DNA of 64,000 nt from Rhodococcus sp. RD6.2. Its GTDB lineage: Bacteria > Actinomycetota > Actinomycetes > Mycobacteriales > Mycobacteriaceae. The stretch's first letter is position 1, and each line of letters opens with the position of its first letter. The translations under genes and the position numbers were made by a program. This document shows positions 57,460 through 64,000 of this stretch, in pieces. Under the pieces are notes generated by a model that saw only the letters and a program-made list of their open reading frames with translations, was not told the origin of the DNA and did no database searches. The stretch covers positions 53,760 to 117,759 of the forward strand of contig NZ_CVQP01000006.1 of the NCBI RefSeq assembly GCF_001040705.1, in the 5' to 3' direction.

Positions 57460-57473
57460 CTGATTCGAATCAG
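57460..57473 (-). promoter_or_regulatory. 14-nt palindrome upstream of the 34-residue gene
   Basis: CTGATTCGAATCAG lies 63 nt upstream of the small gene start. Its central 12 nt, TGATTCGAATCA, are identical to the centre of the CRP-type palindrome in front of the second desaturase at 54997-55020. The outer bases deviate from TGTGA-N6-TCACA (CTGA and TCAG), so any CRP binding would be weak; another regulator may read the shared core. Confidence 0.45.
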
Positions 57474-57557
57474 ATTGAGCTCGTACAGCGTAAACGATGC
57501 GATCGCGAAAACGTGTCGACGGTCACAGTATCGAGTCTCAACCGTGACGCGGGCGTG

Positions 57558-58574
57558 TCACCACGCTTCGTTCGACGACAACGCGACCAGGAGTTGTCGA
57601 ACCGCGCCCGCCCGGCGCGCGGCCTGCCCCTCGAGCTGGTCGAGTGCGCACTCCGGATCGGCCGGGGGACCGAGGTGGGTGCATCCGCGCGGACAGTCCT
57701 CGATGGCTGCCGCAAGATCGGTGAAGGCGCCCATCACGTCGTCGGGGGAGATGTGCGCGAGCCCGAACGACCGGATGCCCGGGGTGTCGACGACCCAGCC
57801 ACGCGGGTCGTCCGGCGATGCGTCGTCGGGTGCGGGCAGCGGAAGCGCCACGGACTGGGTCGAGGTGTGCCTGCCCTTTCCGACTCCGGACACCACGCCG
57901 GTTGCTCGATCTGCTTCGGGGACAAGGCGATTGACGAGAGTCGACTTGCCTACGCCGGAGTGGCCGATGAGTGCCGTCACCTTTCCGGCCAGGATGCGGC
58001 GCAGAGCGTCGATCGGCTCGGACGTGCCCGCCAGGACGACCGGGACATCGAGGTCGGCGAAGGCGGCGGCGAACTCCTGATGGTCCGCGAGATCGCCCTT
58101 CGTCAGGCACAGGATCGGCTCGAGACCGCCGACGTACGCGGCGACCAGCGCCCGCTCGACGAACCCGGTCCGCGGCGGTGGATCTGCGAGCGCGACCACG
58201 ATCAGCAGCTGTGACGCGTTCGCGACAACGATCCGTTCGAAAGGGTCGGTGTCGTCCGCGGTGCGCCGCAGGACTGTCGTCCGGTCCTCCACGCGCACGA
58301 TGCGGGCGAGCGTGTCGACCCGTCCCGACACGTCCCCCACGACGCCGACGCGGTCGCCGACCACGATGGGCGTGCGACCGAGCTCGCGGGCCCGCATGGT
58401 GACGACCGGCCGGTCGGGGTCGCCGCCGAGTACGCAGCCCCAGCGCCCCCGGTCGACCGACACCACCATCGCCTCCTCGGCGTGGGCGTGGTCCGGCCGG
58501 TTCTTCGTCCGCGGGCGCGACCCTTTGCCCGGACGGATCCTTACGTCCGACTCGTCGTACTGCCGCGGGCTCAG
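57558..58574 (-). CDS. rsgA: Ribosome small-subunit-dependent GTPase A
   Basis: The 338-residue circularly permuted GTPase matures the 30S subunit. Motifs occur in the order G4 LTKGDLAD, G1 [15 protein letters not shown]2-like [16 protein letters not shown]3 [10 protein letters not shown], followed by a zinc site ([18 protein letters not shown]). The N-terminal segment [42 protein letters not shown] matches mycobacterial RsgA. No ATG, GTG or TTG lies between the aroA stop and that segment. The best start is CTG at 58574, which overlaps the aroA stop as CTGA; a GTG at 58634 inside aroA is the alternative. Confidence 0.9.
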   Translation of the reverse strand: MSPRQYDESDVRIRPGKGSRPRTKNRPDHAHAEEAMVVSVDRGRWGCVLGGDPDRPVVTMRARELGRTPIVVGDRVGVVGDVSGRVDTLARIVRVEDRTTVLRRTADDTDPFERIVVANASQLLIVVALADPPPRTGFVERALVAAYVGGLEPILCLTKGDLADHQEFAAAFADLDVPVVLAGTSEPIDALRRILAGKVTALIGHSGVGKSTLVNRLVPEADRATGVVSGVGKGRHTSTQSVALPLPAPDDASPDDPRGWVVDTPGIRSFGLAHISPDDVMGAFTDLAAAIEDCPRGCTHLGPPADPECALDQLEGQAARRAGAVRQLLVALSSNEAW

Positions 58575-59890
58575 GGCCGCGCCCCCGGCTCGGCGGGCTG
58601 GGACGTCACCGTCGACGCCAGCATCGTGGTCCACATGTTCTCGAAGCCCGGCAACGTCTTCGCGGTCGTGCCGACGTCGTCCACGTCGACGTCGTCGACG
58701 ACGAGCCCGACGATCGCGCCCGCTGTTGCCATGCGGTGGTCCGCGTACGAGAGCCATCGGCCACCGTGCAGCGGACGGGGCTCGATCCGCAGCCCGTCCA
58801 CCGTTTCCGTCACCGATCCGCCGAGGCCGTTGATCTCGGTGGCAAGCGCCGCGAGACGGTCGGTCTCGTGGCCCCGTAGATGGGCGATGCCGCGGAGAAC
58901 CGACGGCCCGTCCGCGAGCGCCGCCAACGCCGCGACCGTCGGGGTGAGTTCACCGATGTCGTGGAGGTCGACGTCGATTCCGCGCAGGCGGTCGGGGCCG
59001 GTCACCGTGAGCAGTGAATCCTCCAGGGAGACAGTTGCTCCCATGTCCGTGAGGATGCCGCGGAATGCGTCGCCCGGCTGCGTCGTCGACGCGGGCCACA
59101 GCGGCACGGAAACGGTGCCGCCGGTGACCGCGGCCGCCGCCAGGAACGGCGTCGCGTTCGACAGGTCCGGCTCGATCACCCAGTCGACCGGAGTGACGTT
59201 CCCCGGCAACACCTTCCACGTGTCGGCATCGCCGCTGTCGCCGGGCGTCAGGACCGTGACACCCGCGTCGCGCAACATTGCGACCGTCATGTCGATGTGG
59301 GGCATGGACGGCAGCGAACCGCCGGCGTGACGGACCGTGACGCCGTCGTCGAAGCGGGCGGCCGAGAGCAGCAGGCCGGAGACGAACTGGGACGACCCGG
59401 ACGCGTCGATCGTGACGGTCCCGCCGCGCATTCCGCTGCGGCCGGCCACGGTGAACGGAAGCCCCGTGCCGTCGATGTCCGCGCCGAGGCCCCGAAGTGC
59501 GTCGAGGATCGTCGCGAGCGGCCTGGTGCGTGCCTGCTCGTCACCGTCGAACGCGACCGGACCGTCCGCCAGGGCCGCGACGGACGGCAGGAACCGCATG
59601 ACGGTGCCCGCGAGTCCGCAGTCGACGGTCGCCGAGTGCAGCGACCCGGGGGTGACGCGCAGCGTGGTGGGGGACTCGGCCTCACTGATCGTCACACCGA
59701 GGGCCCGCAATCCGTCGATCATCAGGTCGGTGTCGCGGCTGCGCAGCGCCCCCGTGATCGTCGAGGGACCCGACGCGAGCGCGGCAAGGATCAGGGCCCG
59801 GTTGGTGATCGACTTCGACCCGGGCAGGGTCACCGTCGCATGTACGGGCGATTCGGCCAGAGGCGCTCTCCACAGACTCACGACCACCAT
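58571..59890 (-). CDS. aroA: 3-phosphoshikimate 1-carboxyvinyltransferase (EPSP synthase)
   Basis: The 439-residue enzyme joins shikimate-3-phosphate and phosphoenolpyruvate in the aromatic pathway. It has [21 protein letters not shown] at the start, [18 protein letters not shown], the substrate site [14 protein letters not shown], and [25 protein letters not shown], with [15 protein letters not shown] near the end. ATG at 59890 is used; a TACGGG box lies just upstream on the minus strand. It is divergent from the SRAP gene, and its stop overlaps the rsgA start. Confidence 0.95.
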   Translation of the reverse strand: MVVVSLWRAPLAESPVHATVTLPGSKSITNRALILAALASGPSTITGALRSRDTDLMIDGLRALGVTISEAESPTTLRVTPGSLHSATVDCGLAGTVMRFLPSVAALADGPVAFDGDEQARTRPLATILDALRGLGADIDGTGLPFTVAGRSGMRGGTVTIDASGSSQFVSGLLLSAARFDDGVTVRHAGGSLPSMPHIDMTVAMLRDAGVTVLTPGDSGDADTWKVLPGNVTPVDWVIEPDLSNATPFLAAAAVTGGTVSVPLWPASTTQPGDAFRGILTDMGATVSLEDSLLTVTGPDRLRGIDVDLHDIGELTPTVAALAALADGPSVLRGIAHLRGHETDRLAALATEINGLGGSVTETVDGLRIEPRPLHGGRWLSYADHRMATAGAIVGLVVDDVDVDDVGTTAKTLPGFENMWTTMLASTVTSQPAEPGARP

Positions 59891-59961
59891 CTTCCCGTAT
59901 CGGGTGGGGTACCCGTGCGGCGGCCGCGACGCATGTCGGACCGGCAGGCCAGAATGGGTGC

Positions 59962-60753
59962 ATGTGCGGGAGATATGCGACCACCGTCGACCCGGCGCTC
60001 CTCGCCGTGGACATCGACGCACTCGACGAGACCGGCTCCGCGCCGCCGCAACCGACGGAGCGGTACAACGTCGCGCCGACCGACCCCGTGCTCGCCGTCG
60101 TCGCGCGCCACGACCGAGAGCACCCCGACGCCTCACCCACCCGGCGGATCAGGCGGATGCGGTGGGGACTCGTCCCGGCCTGGGCGAAGGCCGGTGACGA
60201 CGGTGCCCCGGTCCGGTCCGCTCCACTGTTCAACGCGCGTGCCGACACCGCCGCCGACAAGCCCGCCTTCCGGGCTGCCGTCAAGACCAAGCGCGCACTG
60301 GTGCCCATGGACGGCTGGTACGAGTGGACCACCGAACCGGCGGCCGCGGGCAAGGCCGTGAAGGTGCCTCACTTCATGACGGCGACGGACGGGTCCACCC
60401 TGTTCATGGCGGGACTGTGGTCGGTGTGGCATCCGCCCGGCACCCGGCCCGGCGACGCGCCACCACTGCTCAGCTGCACGATCCTTACCACCGACTCCGT
60501 CGGCGACCTCCAGCCGGTGCACGACCGAATGCCGCTGATCCTGACCCCCGACAACTGGGACCGCTGGCTCGACCCGGACGCCGACGTCCCCGCGAGCCTG
60601 CTTGCCGCAGGCGTGTCCGAGTCCGTTGCCGCGGGAATCGAGATCCGCACCGTCTCCGACCGTGTGAACAGCGTCCGGAACGACGGCCCCGACCTCGTCG
60701 CGCCCGCGGCGCCGCCCGGTTCGGCCGTCGGGGACCAGATCAGCCTGCTCTGA
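59962..60753 (+). CDS. SRAP-domain protein (HMCES/YedK type)
   Basis: The 263-residue protein has the catalytic Cys2 (MCGRYATT), the Asn/Arg-containing [13 protein letters not shown], the [13 protein letters not shown] motif, [24 protein letters not shown], and [13 protein letters not shown] with the conserved Glu. It ends with [19 protein letters not shown], with the catalytic His. SRAP proteins cross-link to abasic sites in single-stranded DNA and protect replication forks. ATG at 59962 is fixed because Cys must be residue 2. It is divergent from aroA, with a CAGAAT box just before the start. Confidence 0.95.
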   Translation: MCGRYATTVDPALLAVDIDALDETGSAPPQPTERYNVAPTDPVLAVVARHDREHPDASPTRRIRRMRWGLVPAWAKAGDDGAPVRSAPLFNARADTAADKPAFRAAVKTKRALVPMDGWYEWTTEPAAAGKAVKVPHFMTATDGSTLFMAGLWSVWHPPGTRPGDAPPLLSCTILTTDSVGDLQPVHDRMPLILTPDNWDRWLDPDADVPASLLAAGVSESVAAGIEIRTVSDRVNSVRNDGPDLVAPAAPPGSAVGDQISLL

Positions 60754-60796
60754 CCGGCGACCCGCTCCGACCGACCCGCCGCTGTTCTTCCGCCGC

Positions 60797-60858
60797 CTTA
60801 CTTCCTGAATGGCCCATTCATTCGGTCAGCCTGAATGGGTGGGCCATTCAGGAGTAAG
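60797..60858. repeat. Dispersed palindromic element, copy 2
   Basis: Arms 60797-60823 and 60833-60858 pair with one bulge and a few mismatches or G-T pairs. The left arm contains CCTGAATGGCCCATTCATTC followed by GGTC, identical over these 24 nt to copy 1 at 23844. As there, it lies between convergent genes. Confidence 0.75.
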
Positions 60859-60891
60859 TGCGGGCGGGCGGTGTGGGGCGGGGAGGTTGGG

Positions 60892-61887
60892 TCAGCCGGC
60901 GAGGGCGGTCAGGTTGCTGACCTCGGCGACCAGTTCGAGGGAGCGCAGCCACGCGGGCCGCTCGACGGCGGACGACGCGACGATCAGTTCGTCGGCGCCG
61001 GTCTGCTCGGTGAACGCGTCGAGGTAGTCGCGGACCTGCCGGGGCGTGCCGACGGCGGTGTACTTGAGCATCTGCAGTACCTGCTGGCCGGCAGGCGATT
61101 CGAGGACCATGTCGGTCTCTTCGGGAGTGAAGGTGCGGCCGCGGCCGACGAACAGCGCGACTCGGTGCCGTTTCGTCGCGGTGAAGAGGCGCTGCGCCTC
61201 GTCCTCGGTGTCGGCGGCGATGACGTTGACGGCCGCCATCACGTACGGCTCGGCCAGTTGCGCGGACGGCCGGAATTCGCGGCGGTAGATCGCGATGGCG
61301 TCGTCGAGGGCGTTGGGCGCGAAATGCGAGGCGAACGCGTAGGGCAGGCCGAGCATCGCCGCGAGCTTCGCACCGAACAGTGACGACCCGAGGATGTACA
61401 GCGGCACATCGGTGCCCTTGCCGGGCGTCGCTTCGACGCCGGGGATGCGGGACGGGCCGGTCAGGTAGCCCTGCAGTTCGAGGACGTCCTGCGGGAAGGA
61501 ATCGGCGGACGACGGGTCGCGACGCAGCGCGCGCATCGTCTGCTGGTCGCTTCCGGGCGCGCGGCCCAGCCCCAGATCGATGCGGCCCGGGTGCAGCTCG
61601 GCGAGGGTGCCGAACTGCTCGGCGATGGTCAGCGGGGAGTGGTTGGGCAGCATGACGCCGCCGGAGCCGAGACGGATGGTCTCGGTGTTCGCGGCGATGT
61701 GTGCGATGAGGACGCTGGTCGCGGACGACGCGATCGCGGGCATGTTGTGGTGCTCGGCGTACCAGATCCGGCTGTAGCCCTGACGTTCCGCGGCCTGGGC
61801 CATCTGCGTGCTGGCGAGGAGGCTGTCCCGGGAGCTTTCGCTCGCGCCGATCTGTGCCAGGTCGAGGATGGACAGTGGAACGGTCAC
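60892..61887 (-). CDS. LLM-class flavin-dependent monooxygenase (bacterial luciferase-like)
   Basis: The 331-residue protein is a single-chain luciferase-like oxidoreductase: [84 protein letters not shown] at the start, [15 protein letters not shown] and [28 protein letters not shown]. It binds FMN or, possibly, F420, since the cell makes F420; the subgroup with this [16 protein letters not shown] motif (YhbW-like) normally uses FMN. Substrate unknown. GTG at 61887 gives a typical N-terminus. It ends in the convergent palindromic element. Confidence 0.9.
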   Translation of the reverse strand: MTVPLSILDLAQIGASESSRDSLLASTQMAQAAERQGYSRIWYAEHHNMPAIASSATSVLIAHIAANTETIRLGSGGVMLPNHSPLTIAEQFGTLAELHPGRIDLGLGRAPGSDQQTMRALRRDPSSADSFPQDVLELQGYLTGPSRIPGVEATPGKGTDVPLYILGSSLFGAKLAAMLGLPYAFASHFAPNALDDAIAIYRREFRPSAQLAEPYVMAAVNVIAADTEDEAQRLFTATKRHRVALFVGRGRTFTPEETDMVLESPAGQQVLQMLKYTAVGTPRQVRDYLDAFTEQTGADELIVASSAVERPAWLRSLELVAEVSNLTALAG

Positions 61888-61961
61888 GACAAGCTCGCTT
61901 TCGTACGCAGGCAGATTGTTGTCAGTGGCAACGATCTGGGTTCGGTGGGTATTCCGACGAG

Positions 61962-62456
61962 TCAGCCTGCGGTGATCGGAGCGAGAACGGCGCCGGTCAG
62001 TCGGACCAGGTCGTTCGGGTCCAGGTCGATCTCCAGGCCGCGACGCCCCGCGCTGCACAGCACCCGATTCCAGTTGGTCGCCGACGCGTCGATCACCGTC
62101 GGCAACTTCTTACGCTGTCCGAGCGGGGAGATGCCTCCGAGCACATAGCCCGTGGACCGCTGCGCCTCGACCTCGTCCGCCATCACCGCTTTGCCGGACC
62201 CGAGCGCCGCCGCGGCGGCCTTCAGTGAGAGCTTCTCCGGAACCGGCAGCACCGCGACCGCGAGCTTGCCGTCGGCGGTCTTGATCACCAGCGTCTTGAA
62301 GATCTGCGCGGCGTCGAGTCCGAGCGTCGCAGCGAGCGCGTCGACCGCCTCGGTGCCGTACGAGGCGCTGCTCGGATCGTGGTCGTAGCTGTGAACCCGG
62401 TGCGGAACCTTCGCCTTGGTCAAAGCCTGGGTTGCGGGTGTCGCGGAGCCTGCCAT
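61962..62456 (-). CDS. ybaK: Cys-tRNA(Pro) deacylase YbaK/EbsC
   Basis: The 164-residue protein has the YbaK editing fold: [97 protein letters not shown], including the conserved Lys of FKTLV. It removes cysteine wrongly attached to tRNA-Pro by prolyl-tRNA synthetase. ATG at 62456 begins [10 protein letters not shown]. The 74-nt gap to the LLM gene suggests possible co-transcription. Confidence 0.93.
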   Translation of the reverse strand: MAGSATPATQALTKAKVPHRVHSYDHDPSSASYGTEAVDALAATLGLDAAQIFKTLVIKTADGKLAVAVLPVPEKLSLKAAAAALGSGKAVMADEVEAQRSTGYVLGGISPLGQRKKLPTVIDASATNWNRVLCSAGRRGLEIDLDPNDLVRLTGAVLAPITAG

Positions 62457-62646
62457 GACCCAACACACTAGGTCGGGCGGGAACAGGCGTCGCAGGGGGA
62501 GCGTTGCACCGTGCATTGGTCCGTGTCGAGAGGAGTCGCCGGTGTCGGTGCAGTGCCTGGAGCGTCCCGCGAGTGGGGGTGCGGGTCGCGGTGTCGGAGG
62601 CGGGGTGGCGGTAGCCTGGATTTCCGACCAGAGCGAAGGGATCACC

Positions 62647-63327
62647 GTGCCCCACGACCCGAGCGAACCCCACGACAGCGGACCGGCTGATGCCGCGCCC
62701 GCGGCCGAGGAGTCCGAGGCCCAGCTGACGGAGCGTTTCGAGCGCGACGCGTTGCCGCTGCTCGACCAGCTGTACGGCGCGGCGCTGCGTATGACGCGGA
62801 ACCCGGCCGACGCCGAGGATCTGGTGCAGGAGACGTACATCAAGGCGTATTCGGCGTTCCGGTCCTTCAAGGCGGGCACCAATCTCAAGGCCTGGCTGTA
62901 CCGCATCCTGACGAACACCTACATCAACTCGTACCGCAAGAAGCAGCGTCAACCTGCGCAGTACCCGACGGACGAGATCACCGACTGGCAGTTGGCGGCG
63001 ACCGCCGAGCACACCTCACAGGGTTTGCGGTCCGCCGAGGTGGAGGCGCTGGACGCACTGCCCGACGACGACATCAAGAACGCGCTCCAGCAGTTGCCGG
63101 AGGAGTTCCGGATGGCCGTCTACTACGCGGACGTCGAGGGTTTTCCCTACAAGGAGATCGCCGACATCATGGGCACGCCTATCGGCACCGTGATGTCGCG
63201 ACTGCACCGCGGCCGCAAGCAACTGCGGGGCCTGCTCGCCGATGTGGCGCGTGAACGTGGATTCAACCGTGGTGCCGCGGAGAAGGCCGCTGCCACCGCC
63301 GGACCGGACCAGGAGGCGTCCCGGTGA
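62647..63327 (+). CDS. sigH: ECF RNA polymerase sigma factor SigH (SigR type)
   Basis: The 226-residue group IV sigma factor has region 2 ([62 protein letters not shown]) and region 4 ([49 protein letters not shown]). This exact type responds to disulfide and heat stress and drives thioredoxin and mycothiol genes. GTG at 62647 gives a length close to mycobacterial SigH; the RBS-like GAAGGG precedes it. The anti-sigma gene overlaps as GTGA. No clear GGAAT-N18-GTT autoregulatory promoter was found upstream. Confidence 0.95.
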   Translation: MPHDPSEPHDSGPADAAPAAEESEAQLTERFERDALPLLDQLYGAALRMTRNPADAEDLVQETYIKAYSAFRSFKAGTNLKAWLYRILTNTYINSYRKKQRQPAQYPTDEITDWQLAATAEHTSQGLRSAEVEALDALPDDDIKNALQQLPEEFRMAVYYADVEGFPYKEIADIMGTPIGTVMSRLHRGRKQLRGLLADVARERGFNRGAAEKAAATAGPDQEASR

Positions 63328-63605
63328 GCGAGCAGAACGAATTCGAGCAGCTCGACTGCTCCGCCGTCATCGCCGATGTGTGGCTGATGCTCGACAACGA
63401 GTGTGACGAGCGCACCAGGGCACGTCTGAAGCAGCACATGGAGGACTGCGGCTCCTGCTTCGAGGCGTACGGCATCGAGGCGAAGGTCAAGTCGCTGCTG
63501 GCGCGCAAGTGCGGCGGCGAGCACGCGCCCGACAGTCTGCGGCAGCGGCTGCGAATCCAGTTGACGCAGACCACGATCGTCACGCGGGTCGATCCGGGGC
63601 AGTAG
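63324..63605 (+). CDS. rshA: Zinc-containing anti-sigma factor RshA (RsrA family)
   Basis: The 93-residue protein has the ZAS motif HMEDCGSC (His38, Cys42, Cys45) plus Cys12 and Cys27. It holds SigH under reducing conditions and releases it when the zinc-bound cysteines form a disulfide. GTG at 63324 overlaps the sigH stop by four nucleotides. The gene is followed by a strong terminator. Confidence 0.95.
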   Translation: MSEQNEFEQLDCSAVIADVWLMLDNECDERTRARLKQHMEDCGSCFEAYGIEAKVKSLLARKCGGEHAPDSLRQRLRIQLTQTTIVTRVDPGQ

Positions 63606-63615
63606 AGGCGTTCGC

Positions 63616-63652
63616 GACAGGGCCGGGACACGAACAGTGTCCCGGCCCTGTC
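63616..63652 (+). terminator. Terminator of sigH-rshA
   Basis: A perfect 16-bp stem, GACAGGGCCGGGACAC (63616-63631) with its reverse complement (63637-63652), has a GAACA loop. It starts 11 nt after the rshA stop. Confidence 0.85.
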
Positions 63653-63761
63653 ACGTTCCCGGCACAGTGGTCGACACGGCGGTGTCGAGAATCGGTCCGC
63701 GGCTCCGTCCCCGGTGTGAAGGCGACCAGAATGGGTCGCACCGGCATCGAGGAGAATCGTC

Positions 63762-64000
63762 ATGGCGAAGTACCTGTTGCTCAAGCATTACCGCGGCGCA
63801 CCTGCAGCGGTCAACGACGTGCCGATGGACCGGTGGACTCCGGAGGAGATTTCGGACCACATGCAGTACATGAACGATTTCGCGGCTCGGCTCGAGGAGT
63901 CCGGCGAGTTCGTCGACGGTCAGGCCCTTGCCGCCGAGGGGATGTGGGTCCGGTACGACGGCGAGGGCCGGCCTCCGGTGACCGACGGCCCGTTCGCCGA
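63762..64000 (+). CDS. YCII-related (DGPF-domain) protein, cut by the window edge
   Basis: The frame runs from ATG 63762 to the right edge with 79 complete codons. It starts MAKYLLLKHYRGAPAAVNDVP, then WTPEEISDHMQYMNDFAARLEESGEFVDGQALA and ends in DGPFAE, the signature of the YCII-like DGPF domain family. These proteins are small, of unknown function, and are often encoded beside ECF sigma factors of the SigG/ECF41 type. A GAGGAG site lies before the start. The rest lies outside the window. Confidence 0.85.
   Translation, partial: MAKYLLLKHYRGAPAAVNDVPMDRWTPEEISDHMQYMNDFAARLEESGEFVDGQALAAEGMWVRYDGEGRPPVTDGPFA

Overview
The window is a stretch of GC-rich chromosome from a mycolic-acid actinomycete, most likely Rhodococcus or a close relative. 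The evidence is the gene content and order: accD5-birA, gtrA, purK-purE, fadE25, LCP protein-rmlD-wbbL-GDP-mannose pyrophosphorylase, fbiA-fbiB, whiB2, the manB-tobH-manA block, alkB-rubA-rubB-tetR, sahH-tmk-mtrA-mtrB-lpqB, hpf-secA, a ferredoxin reductase with stearoyl-CoA-type desaturases, rsgA-aroA and sigH-rshA. From memory, and not checked by any search, this follows the Mycobacterium tuberculosis order from about Rv3280 down to Rv3221A, with local insertions and losses. I see no rRNA, tRNA, prophage, insertion sequence, CRISPR array or replication origin.

Layout. 1-8.9 kb: carboxylase subunit and biotin ligase, membrane proteins, an OmpR-type two-component system, GtrA and purine carboxylation. 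9.0-17.5 kb: an accessory block with an unrecognised 374-aa protein, a TetR regulator, the acyl-CoA dehydrogenase fadE25, and a NarL-type two-component system beside an FtsX-type ABC transporter. 17.6-23.8 kb: cell-wall assembly (LCP ligase, rhamnose and mannose donors, the rhamnosyltransferase of the arabinogalactan linker). 23.9-26.8 kb: a coenzyme F420 operon with a coupled Nudix gene. 27-32.7 kb: whiB2 and mannose metabolism. 32.8-38 kb: an amino-acid permease and a tightly overlapping alkane-hydroxylase operon that ends in its own TetR regulator. 38-49 kb: housekeeping and envelope-signalling genes (sahH, tmk, mtrAB-lpqB, hpf, secA). 49-56.4 kb: a wax-ester-synthase-like protein and a desaturase electron-transfer system with two tandem desaturases. 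56.4-57.5 kb: no conventional gene, but a minus-strand cluster of very short genes, each followed by a strong hairpin. 57.5-64 kb: rsgA, aroA, an SRAP protein, a flavin monooxygenase, YbaK, and the thiol-stress sigma factor with its anti-sigma factor; the right edge cuts a YCII-like gene.

The genes form a coherent envelope and lipid programme: donors and ligases for arabinogalactan and mannolipids, mycolate and fatty-acid supply (accD5, fadE25, desaturases, alkB), and the regulators that watch the envelope (MtrAB-LpqB, WhiB2, SigH). Many starts sit 6-8 nt behind a TANNNT box, so leaderless transcription looks common. Terminators are long GC hairpins without T-tracts, and two of them are copies of the same dispersed palindrome. 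The most novel region is the small-protein cluster at 56.6-57.5 kb, which I suggest may encode short mycomembrane channel-like or mycoloylated peptides. Next come the repeated palindromic operators in front of the desaturase genes.
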